Origin: an uncultured Steroidobacter sp.
GTDB taxonomy: Bacteria > Pseudomonadota > Gammaproteobacteria > Steroidobacterales > Steroidobacteraceae
DNA: 27,700 nucleotides
Assembly (NCBI GenBank): GCA_946478975.1
Contig: CAMLEO010000062.1
Span: forward strand, 1 to 27,700
Reading direction: 5' to 3'
In this document: one piece after another, positions 6,751 through 13,520 of the stretch
Layout of the letters: every line of letters begins with the position of its first letter
Numbering within the stretch: the stretch's first letter is position 1
Made by a program: the position numbers and the translations under genes
The notes under the pieces: model-generated
What the model saw: the letters and a program-made list of their open reading frames with translations, nothing else
Told to the model about the DNA's origin: nothing
The model's database searches: none

Positions 6751-8928
6751 TCACTGACGCTGCGTTCGTTTGGCCTGATCCGCCCGCTGCAGCTCTTTGA
6801 GCTTGTGCCAGCGCGTGTATTGTTCCGCTTTCGCTGGATCGGGATCTTCGCGGTCCTGCAGCCAGAAGTCGAACCAATCCAGATTACGCCGCACGATTGC
6901 GTCCAGATGCGCGGGCTGCCATTTGATGTGTGTCTCGTCACGGAACACATATGTATCGTACGGCTTGCCAGCATCGTCCATGTGGCGAATGAGCCGCGTC
7001 ATCAACGGCATCTCTGCTTCCGACAGCTGCATCAGGATCGGTGCCTCGATGGTGTCGACGTTGTCGGCGAGATCGATGCCTCGCCACAACTTCAATCCCT
7101 CACCCTCGGGCCGCACGAACCAGCTGATGGACTGTTCCTTCTGCCTCATGCGGCGAGTCGGCATGTAATACTGGAGCTGCGACCAGGTGGTGGATGCGAT
7201 CGAGACGGCGGCAAAGCGGTCATGTCGCTGCATGATGAAGAGCGGGACGAAAGCACCGGTGCTCACTCCACCGATACCGACGCGTCGCTCGTCGATGAAG
7301 CCGCGCGCCACGACGGCATCGAGCGCGCGCAAAGTCGATTCGCTGAACATCGACAGGTGTGGAAAATCGAGTTCGGGCGAGTACGCGAGCCGGCGGACCT
7401 CGGCCGAGACTGAAAATAGATATGCGGCGGGAAAACCGGTATTCAGGACCACCATTCCGCGCGCGGCCAGCACATTCGAGGGTGTTTCCTGAGTGGTGCC
7501 GTTCTCGAAGCCCTCGGTCGAATAGGGGTTGATGTAAACGGGATATTTCTTGGTGCTGTCGAAGTCCGGCGGATAATAGATGAAGCCGTTGGCGCGCTTC
7601 GCATACAAGCCATGCAGCGGTTGACCGGGCTCGTTCCATGCGAACGTTGGAGTGTCCCACTCGAAACGCTCGACCTTGCCGAGGCGGATGTTACGAAACT
7701 CTGGATTCACATCCGCGAGCACGCGGACAGCGCCAGCAGGAATATCGATACTGACGACTTGATCCGGCACCGTCGCGGCCTGTCGCAAACAAAGCAGGCG
7801 GCGCTGCGCGTCGAGATCGCATTGGGTCAGCCAATCGTCCGCTGTTCGCAGGATCGCAGTGACGGTGCCGCCGGCCGGTGTCCACGCGTAGATCCCACTG
7901 GCCGACTTCCGCATTCCTTCCCGGCGCCACAGCAGCAGCGTGTCATCCATCCACCAGATCTTTTCGATGAGACCGGAACACTCCTCCGCGGCACAGGCGA
8001 TTGCGTCCGCATCCGAGCCCGACAGTGAAACGTTCACGCGTAACGAGGACAGGTCATCCTTCGAGCGGGCCAGCCATGCACGCGCACCTTTGTCGTTTAC
8101 GGCTTGCATCACGCTATCCGAGCGGAGCGCTCCGGCGAAATCGCCGTGTCCCTTCGCATCGGTGCGACCCCTGGCGCGTTCATACGCCGCTCGTTCCGTA
8201 TCATTCGCCGGCCGCTCCCCGGTGCCGCGAGCCGACACCATCCATACATTCGTGGCAGGTGACGGCAACGGAAACTGCATCTGCGGCACCCAGAGATCCG
8301 TAAAGACTTCCAGGTCTTCGTCGTATCGATAGCCGGCTCGCTCTCGCGCAACTTCGCGATCGTGCTGCTCGGCACGCGGCGCGCCCACGACGAAATAAAG
8401 TGAACGACTGTCATCGCTCCATTCCAACTGCCGAACGTCCGCTGCGTTGTGAGTCAGTTGTTGCGAGCGGCCGTCGATGCCGCTGCGCCAGAGTTGAATC
8501 GCGCCGTCGCTCAGACGCGTGTACGCGATAGCACGCCCATCCGGCGACCAGCGCACGACCGGCCGTTCCAATGAGCCCAACGGTCTGCCGCCCTGGCCCT
8601 CTTTTGCCAACTGCGCCGCGCCGCCGTCGCCAACAAAGGTCAACGCTCCCTCTTGCACGCGGCCGATGAACCAGCCGCGTCGGTATTCGTTGGTCGCAGG
8701 ATCGCCCTGTCGCGCCAGCACTGCGAAGCGACTGCCGTCGGGTGATACGCTCAATTTTTCAATGCGCCGGAGCCTGGCGAAATCGTCGGCAGTGATGAGC
8801 CGTGCTGCAGCGGCAGGCACTTCCGGAATCGTCACGCTCTGTTTGGGCTGAGCCGTGGCGACAGTAGAGATGAGCGCCACGGTCGCCGTGACCATCCATA
8901 TCGGGGCTTGCAAGCGGCGTAGATGCAT
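6751..8928 (-). CDS. Lasso peptide isopeptidase (AtxE2-like, prolyl-oligopeptidase fold)
   Basis: A 725-residue secreted S9-type serine hydrolase in the position of the lasso isopeptidase, which linearises lasso peptides by cutting the macrolactam isopeptide bond. The N-terminus MHLRRLQAPIWMVTATVALI followed by STVATAQ is a signal peptide. A beta-propeller with S-PDG-type repeats (SVSPDGS, WSPDGRA, WSDDS) covers about 45-420, then the alpha/beta-hydrolase domain. The nucleophile is Ser556 in GGVSTGA and the histidine His667 in DETHIKWQP. The acid position appears to be Glu637 (SEAE), where AtxE2 uses Asp. ATG 8928 is preferred over GTG 8970, because the latter lies inside a terminator hairpin and adds a charged stretch before the signal peptide. 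It is the last gene of the fecI-fecR-receptor block and convergent with C. Confidence 0.85.
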   Translation of the reverse strand: MHLRRLQAPIWMVTATVALISTVATAQPKQSVTIPEVPAAAARLITADDFARLRRIEKLSVSPDGSRFAVLARQGDPATNEYRRGWFIGRVQEGALTFVGDGGAAQLAKEGQGGRPLGSLERPVVRWSPDGRAIAYTRLSDGAIQLWRSGIDGRSQQLTHNAADVRQLEWSDDSRSLYFVVGAPRAEQHDREVARERAGYRYDEDLEVFTDLWVPQMQFPLPSPATNVWMVSARGTGERPANDTERAAYERARGRTDAKGHGDFAGALRSDSVMQAVNDKGARAWLARSKDDLSSLRVNVSLSGSDADAIACAAEECSGLIEKIWWMDDTLLLWRREGMRKSASGIYAWTPAGGTVTAILRTADDWLTQCDLDAQRRLLCLRQAATVPDQVVSIDIPAGAVRVLADVNPEFRNIRLGKVERFEWDTPTFAWNEPGQPLHGLYAKRANGFIYYPPDFDSTKKYPVYINPYSTEGFENGTTQETPSNVLAARGMVVLNTGFPAAYLFSVSAEVRRLAYSPELDFPHLSMFSESTLRALDAVVARGFIDERRVGIGGVSTGAFVPLFIMQRHDRFAAVSIASTTWSQLQYYMPTRRMRQKEQSISWFVRPEGEGLKLWRGIDLADNVDTIEAPILMQLSEAEMPLMTRLIRHMDDAGKPYDTYVFRDETHIKWQPAHLDAIVRRNLDWFDFWLQDREDPDPAKAEQYTRWHKLKELQRADQAKRTQRQ

Positions 8929-8949
8929 TGGTGATCTTTCGAGCTTCGG

Positions 8950-8982
8950 AAAAAAACGAGGGGCTTTCACTAGGAAAGCCCC
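8950..8982 (-). terminator. Rho-independent terminator between TonB receptor and isopeptidase
   Basis: On the minus strand, GGGGCTTTC and GAAAGCCCC (arms at 8974-8982 and 8960-8968) form a perfect 9-bp stem with a 5-nt loop, followed by TCG and seven T residues (8950-8956). It ends 21 nt before the isopeptidase ATG, leaving no room for a separate promoter after it. The isopeptidase is therefore probably expressed by read-through or from a promoter inside the receptor gene. Confidence 0.85.
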
Positions 8983-9015
8983 TATGCCCCCTACCCAGAA
9001 GGAAACGTTACGAAA

Positions 9016-11721
9016 TCACCAGCTCTTGGTGAACTCCAGCGCGATGATCCGGCCCAGCGGATCAGCGTTGACCGGATCGAAGCCGAGTTCGTACGTGGAC
9101 GCGGCGAGCGCACCGGACGGGAACGCGACCCGCGGCGGATCTTCGTCCAGGACGTTCTGCGCGCTCAGCGCCACGCTCAACCCTGAGAAGAATCCGCCTT
9201 CGAAGCTCGCCGAGAAGTCATAAGCAAAGCGCAGATCCAACGTGGTCAAGGCATCGATCTTCGACTGCGCCGGCAGCGTCGTGGCCCGATTGTCGGTATA
9301 GGAATCGGTATGGTTGACGAACATGTTGGCAGCGAAGCCGCCCTGCTGATAGCTCACGAGACCGCGCGCGCGCCAGTTCGGCGGGTTGTAGATCGTATCC
9401 GCCGTATCGACTTCGCGACCGTTGTCCGTGACCTTCTGGTCACGATTCAACACATACGTGCCGTTGATGCCGAGGAAGATGCGACCCGGACCGACCGCAA
9501 AGTTATATTCGGTCGCAAGGTCCAAGCCGCTGCTGCTCACCAGGCTCAGGTTGCGCCGGCGGCCGTCCACGATCAGCTGCACGGACGCGGGGTTGAACGC
9601 GGGATTCGGTTGTCCGTTGGGCAACACGGCGCGGAAGCCTTGTCCCAGCTGACCGAGCGCGATCGCGGCGTTCACCTGCGCCAGCGAAGGATTGAACGTC
9701 AGCAGACCGCCGTAGGTTACCGGGTCGCTGTACAGGACCGCGGGTGCACCCGGGGATGCGATGATGTTGTCGTAGCGAATGTCATAGTAGTTCACCGAGA
9801 CGCCCAGTCCGGAGACGGACTCCGGCCGGAATTCCAGGCCGAACGACGCGGTCTCCGCTTCCTGCGGACGCAGAGAATCGACTGCCGTGCCGCGCACCGT
9901 CAGCACTTGCAGAGTTCCCTGGCCAGGCACTGGCAGTGCGGCGGCCAGCGCATTGTTGCCGCTGAGGTTGTAGTCGAACAGGTTGGGCGCCTTGTATGAG
10001 GTGCCGTAGCGTGCGCGCAGACGGAAGCCTTTGACCGGCTCCCACATCAAGCCTGCTTGCGGGTCGGTCGAAGAACCGGCGGACGAATAATCGTCGTAAC
10101 GTCCGGCGAGCGACAGTTCCAGGCTCTGGACGCCGGCGATGGCATTGCCCTCGCCGACGATGGGCACATACATTTCAGCGAACGCGCTGGTGATGTCCTG
10201 GTCCACGTCCTGCTTGGAGATGAGCGCGCCGGAACGACGGTTGGTTTCCTGATAGTTCTCCTGGCGATAGCCGCCGCCGATCGCAACGCTGACTTTGCCG
10301 CCGGGGAGCGAGAACAGCGTACCGTCCGCTTTGAGCTCCGCGGATTGCGAGTCGAACTGGATCTTGGTCAGGGTGGTCAGCAGCGGCGTCGTGACCAGCG
10401 TCTTGCCGTTGACCGTCTGATCGTTGGAGTTTTCAGCGTAGGTGCCGGCCAGCTGGATCTGCCAGTCACCGGCGACGTTCCAATCCACGCCCAGCGTGCC
10501 CGCGATCTGGTCGGTGTCGTTGTCGGACGTCTCCGCAAAGGTGACGCGCCCGACGTTCTGGCTGCTACGCTTCGAATACAAGCCGTCGGCGAACACGCTC
10601 ACCGCGCCGCTGAGGTCCTGTTTGCCGGTGAACATCCCGGAATAAACTTCGGACTCGGGGAGCAAGGAACCGACCAGCGCGTTGACCGGTACGAAATCGC
10701 GGTCCTTGGCGTTCAATTGATCGCGTGTGTAGTACTCGAGCGACAGCAGCGCATTGCCCGAATCCCAAGAATTGCCTACGGCCTGGCTGGCGCGATATTC
10801 GTTTACGCCGTCCGCCACGCCCGCGCGCAAGCGCGTCTCGGCACCTTCGAAATCGTCTCTCAGAATGAAGTTCACCACGCCGCCGACCGCGTCGGAACCG
10901 TACAGCGCCGAGGCACCGTCCGGCAGGATTTCAACGCGCTCGATCGCGGACAGAGGCAGAGCGGAAATATCGACCGCCGCCGAGCGATAGCCGGGGGCGA
11001 GACGACGACCGTTCAACAGCACGAGGGTCGTGCCTTCGCCGATGCCGCGCAGGTTGACGCTCGATCCCTGCTCTCGCGTCACTGACACGCCGGGCGTTGT
11101 GACCTGTGTGCTCTCGTTCGCGAGCGCAAAGTTCTGCGGCAACGACTCCAGCAGCTTGGTGACCGTGCTGTAGCCGGTCGCATTGATGTACTCGCGCGTC
11201 AGCACCGTCACGGGTGCCGTGTTGTTTTCGATACCGCGGATGTTCGTACCGGTAACGACGATCTCTTCCAGCAGCATCACCGAAGGCAACCCCGATTCGG
11301 GCGATGGCTGAGGCCCCGAAGACGGACGCGTCTCGGCTTGCGCCAGGTGAATACGCTCTCCGCTCGCATAATTCGAGCTCGTCACCGACGCCGGGTCGGT
11401 GCTCGCAAGTTGAATCGTCACGGTCTTGTCGTCGAGCTGACGGTAGGTGAGCCCGGTGCCCTGGAGCACGGTCGACAAAGCCTCTTCGGTGGTCGCGCGC
11501 GTTTTCAACGGCGGCGCCGACTGACCTTTCACCAGCTTCTTGTCGAAGATGATGTTGCTTTCGGTCCGGGCGGCGATGTCGCGCAACGTGTTGGCGAGCG
11601 GTTGCCCGGGCAGATCCCATTCGGTGACGGCTTGGGCGTCGGCAGCCGACGCGAGGATGGCCAGAACGCTGAGAGCGATACGAGAGGGGGTACTGAACGT
11701 CCGACGATTATTGGTGTTCAA
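9016..11721 (-). CDS. TonB-dependent receptor with N-terminal STN signalling domain
   Basis: A 901-residue outer-membrane transporter, probably for uptake of the lasso peptide. A signal peptide (about 1-32) is followed by a secretin/TonB STN domain (about 34-106), which in FecA-type receptors contacts the FecR partner. The TonB box EEIVVTG is at 152-158, then the plug domain with ATGYSTVTKLLESLPQ and the R-G-I-G and G-S-D-A-V-G-G-V plug motifs, and a 22-strand barrel ending in aromatic Trp (LEFTKSW). The start is TTG at 11721: AGGAGA stands 5 nt before it and no in-frame ATG or GTG is suitably placed. The gene lies downstream of fecI- and fecR-like genes and upstream of the isopeptidase, the arrangement known from astexin-type lasso clusters. 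The substrate is inferred from context. Confidence 0.9.
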   Translation of the reverse strand: MNTNNRRTFSTPSRIALSVLAILASAADAQAVTEWDLPGQPLANTLRDIAARTESNIIFDKKLVKGQSAPPLKTRATTEEALSTVLQGTGLTYRQLDDKTVTIQLASTDPASVTSSNYASGERIHLAQAETRPSSGPQPSPESGLPSVMLLEEIVVTGTNIRGIENNTAPVTVLTREYINATGYSTVTKLLESLPQNFALANESTQVTTPGVSVTREQGSSVNLRGIGEGTTLVLLNGRRLAPGYRSAAVDISALPLSAIERVEILPDGASALYGSDAVGGVVNFILRDDFEGAETRLRAGVADGVNEYRASQAVGNSWDSGNALLSLEYYTRDQLNAKDRDFVPVNALVGSLLPESEVYSGMFTGKQDLSGAVSVFADGLYSKRSSQNVGRVTFAETSDNDTDQIAGTLGVDWNVAGDWQIQLAGTYAENSNDQTVNGKTLVTTPLLTTLTKIQFDSQSAELKADGTLFSLPGGKVSVAIGGGYRQENYQETNRRSGALISKQDVDQDITSAFAEMYVPIVGEGNAIAGVQSLELSLAGRYDDYSSAGSSTDPQAGLMWEPVKGFRLRARYGTSYKAPNLFDYNLSGNNALAAALPVPGQGTLQVLTVRGTAVDSLRPQEAETASFGLEFRPESVSGLGVSVNYYDIRYDNIIASPGAPAVLYSDPVTYGGLLTFNPSLAQVNAAIALGQLGQGFRAVLPNGQPNPAFNPASVQLIVDGRRRNLSLVSSSGLDLATEYNFAVGPGRIFLGINGTYVLNRDQKVTDNGREVDTADTIYNPPNWRARGLVSYQQGGFAANMFVNHTDSYTDNRATTLPAQSKIDALTTLDLRFAYDFSASFEGGFFSGLSVALSAQNVLDEDPPRVAFPSGALAASTYELGFDPVNADPLGRIIALEFTKSW

Positions 11722-11726
11722 GGTTG

Positions 11727-11732
11727 TCTCCT
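11727..11732 (-). promoter_or_regulatory. Shine-Dalgarno fixing a TTG start of the TonB receptor
   Basis: AGGAGA on the minus strand, 5 nt before TTG 11721. It is the only strong ribosome-binding site near the receptor N-terminus, and the frame from this TTG gives a proper signal peptide. Confidence 0.75.
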
Positions 11733-11766
11733 AAACCTTTTCAAGCAGCCCTGCGGTTTACATATT

Positions 11767-11792
11767 CCTGACTACTGTCAGGTTTCCTGACA
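11767..11792. promoter_or_regulatory. Triple alternating repeat upstream of the TonB receptor
   Basis: CCTGAC (11767-11772), GTCAGG (11777-11782) and CCTGAC (11786-11791) alternate with spacers of 4 and 3 nt. The right pair extends to TGTCAGG-TTT-CCTGACA, a 7-bp-arm dyad at 11776-11792. On the minus strand the dyad contains GGAAAC, which resembles an ECF sigma -35 element, and the receptor start lies about 60 bp downstream. This is the likely control region of the receptor; operator versus promoter roles are inferred. Confidence 0.6.
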
Positions 11793-11829
11793 TACACCGG
11801 ATAATCGACGTTGGAGCGGTAAGAAATCC

Positions 11830-12897
11830 TCAGTGGGAAACACTACTGGAAAGGATGATTTCGTTGCTGCGTTCCTGAACATTCAGCTTGTAGGCATGCG
11901 CAACGGCGTTGGCGAAGTGGATGGAGTCGCCGGCTTGGAATAAACCACTCACCAGCAGATCGCCCTGCACATCGTCGGCGATGACCAGTTTGGTGGCGTT
12001 GTAACGATTCATTTCTTCGGCCGCCGCGCGCAACGGCGTGTCATCCAGGATCACCTGGCCGCGGCGCCACGCGGTCGCCTTCTCGACCGACGGCGTATCG
12101 AGTTTCGCGGGTGAGCCGGCGCCGAATGTGAGACGTTGGCCCGGCGCCAAGGTGAAGACATCGCGGCGCGCGGGCGCCTCGGTGTGAGCGTCTACACTCG
12201 GCGCGGCCGAACCATTGCTCTGCGCGGGCTGCTGCGCGAGAGCGGGTTCGGCCGCGCTCCGTTGATCTTCGGCCACTGGCGAGACCACGACCTTGCCTTC
12301 GACCAGCATCACTGCCAGTTGCTGATCTTCCTTCCGGACGACGAACGAGGTGCCGAGCGCGCGCACCTGGCGATCGCCCGCGGTGACGATGAACGGCCAG
12401 TCGGGCCGCTTGGCGACATTGAACAGCGCCTCGCCCCGGCGCAGTTCGACGCGTCGCGCATCGTCCTTGTAGTTCACGACCAGTCGCGTATCGGTGTTCA
12501 AAATGATGCGCGTGCCGTCTTCGAGCACGACCTGGCGCTGCTCACCGACTTCGGTGGCAATCACGCCGAGGTTTTGGAACCAGAGCACGGCGCCGAGGAC
12601 CAGCAGCACCGTCGCCATCGCCGCGGCGGCGAAGATCGGCGCCATGCTGGAGCGAGGCCGCTGCAGGAACTTGGGCTTGAGCGGCAGGAACTGGCGCAGG
12701 TTTTCTGCGTCATCCCACACTTCGGTGGCGAGTTCGAACGCGCGGGCGTTCTCGGGATCTGCCCGCAGCCAGCGCTTCAATCCGTTCTCCACCGCGCGCG
12801 TACGGTTACCGCCGTGCAAGCGCGCGATCCAAACGCCGGCTTCGGCCAGGCGTTCGGGAGCAATCGGATTTTTAGTCGTTGTTTGTGGAGAACTCAT
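11830..12897 (-). CDS. FecR-family transmembrane anti-sigma factor/regulator
   Basis: A 355-residue FecR-type protein that relays receptor occupancy to the cytoplasmic sigma factor. Residues 20-63 carry the N-terminal DUF4880-like segment (GVWIARLHGG... with WLRADPENARAFE), which binds the sigma factor. A single membrane helix lies at about 86-108 (FAAAAMATVLLVLGAVLWF). The periplasmic FecR domain (about 113-215) contains the typical VVLEDGTRIILNTDTRL and LRRGEALFNVAK motifs. A C-terminal STN-like domain (about 285-350: VILDDTPLRAAAEEMNRYN) follows after a linker rich in Pro, Ala and Gln. Its start overlaps the sigma factor stop in ATGA (12894-12897), so the two are translationally coupled. 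The receptor gene follows after 108 bp. Confidence 0.92.
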   Translation of the reverse strand: MSSPQTTTKNPIAPERLAEAGVWIARLHGGNRTRAVENGLKRWLRADPENARAFELATEVWDDAENLRQFLPLKPKFLQRPRSSMAPIFAAAAMATVLLVLGAVLWFQNLGVIATEVGEQRQVVLEDGTRIILNTDTRLVVNYKDDARRVELRRGEALFNVAKRPDWPFIVTAGDRQVRALGTSFVVRKEDQQLAVMLVEGKVVVSPVAEDQRSAAEPALAQQPAQSNGSAAPSVDAHTEAPARRDVFTLAPGQRLTFGAGSPAKLDTPSVEKATAWRRGQVILDDTPLRAAAEEMNRYNATKLVIADDVQGDLLVSGLFQAGDSIHFANAVAHAYKLNVQERSNEIILSSSVSH

Positions 12898-13376
12898 TCT
12901 CTCTGCCGGTCGATCGCGAGAATCGTCACGGCGCTGGCTACATGCTTCTCGACCGCACTGACGCTGATGCTCAGACGGCGGGCGATTTCGGCGTGACTGA
13001 ACCCGTAAAGTCGATGCATGAAGAAAACGTCGCGTGTTCTAGGGTTGGCGCGCTCGAGCGCCTCCCTCATTCTCATCAGACGTTGCTCAGCGGCGAAAAC
13101 CTCATCGGGCGCGGGTTCGAGATCGGGCAGATCCAGATTTTCCACCGGCTCGCTCTCGTAACTGTCGCTACGGGAGTGACGGTGATCATCGATTGCAAGA
13201 TTGAGTGCGGTACGGGTGAGAAACGCTTCCTGGTTCTGCACCTGTCCGCCCTGGTGAGTATACACGTGCAGGCGGAGGACGGCCTCCTGCACCAGATCCT
13301 CGGCCTGCTCCGGCGTGGCACCACGCCGACGCAGGAGCTTTTGCAAATTCCTTAGTTGCTTGAACAGCACATCCAT
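12894..13376 (-). CDS. FecI-like ECF sigma factor
   Basis: A 160-residue ECF sigma factor of the iron-starvation (FecI) class. Sigma region 2 includes GATPEQAEDLVQEAVLRLHV, and region 4 contains LYGFSHAEIARRLSISVSAV with a following helix E-K-H-V, the DNA-recognition helix. Length and motifs are typical. It heads the fecI-fecR-receptor-isopeptidase block and overlaps fecR by 4 bp. It probably transcribes the receptor gene, and possibly the lasso operon, when the receptor binds its ligand. ATG 13376 is used. GTG 13394 in the same frame would add six residues; neither has a Shine-Dalgarno, so the start is uncertain. Confidence 0.9.
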   Translation of the reverse strand: MDVLFKQLRNLQKLLRRRGATPEQAEDLVQEAVLRLHVYTHQGGQVQNQEAFLTRTALNLAIDDHRHSRSDSYESEPVENLDLPDLEPAPDEVFAAEQRLMRMREALERANPRTRDVFFMHRLYGFSHAEIARRLSISVSAVEKHVASAVTILAIDRQRE

Positions 13377-13434
13377 GGCCGGCAAAGATGACACGACACT
13401 GCGCCCGTTTCCAAGTATGTTGCCCAGCCCCCTT

Positions 13435-13450
13435 ACTTCGTATACGAAGT
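13435..13450. promoter_or_regulatory. Perfect 16-bp palindrome between fecI-like and S9 peptidase genes
   Basis: ACTTCGTATACGAAGT is fully self-complementary and lies in the 144-bp gap between the divergent sigma-factor and S9-peptidase starts. A symmetric site here suits a dimeric repressor acting on both promoters. The 13 bases at 13441-13453 equal one loxP arm, but there is no spacer or second arm. Confidence 0.5.
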
Positions 13451-13520
13451 TATGTGTCCATCGCGCTACACGCGCGGTATCTCAGGGACCAGCTCGCACA
13501 CATTATTCGAAGGAGTGCTC

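Noticed and set aside
8929..8970. GTG start of the isopeptidase at 8970
   Set aside because: The codon lies inside the terminator stem and would add 14 residues before a normal signal peptide starting at ATG 8928.
10057..11085. Long open frame antisense to the TonB receptor
   Set aside because: GC-rich shadow frame; the opposite strand encodes a full TonB receptor and this frame has Arg/Val/Ala-rich composition without any domain.
13435..13453. loxP-like recombination site
   Set aside because: One 13-bp arm matches exactly, but the arms overlap in a continuous palindrome without the 8-bp spacer, and no recombinase or mobile element is nearby.
13452..13520. ATG 13452 as start of the S9 peptidase
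   Set aside because: It overlaps the palindrome and places 23 non-hydrophobic residues before the signal peptide; GTG 13521 has a strong Shine-Dalgarno.
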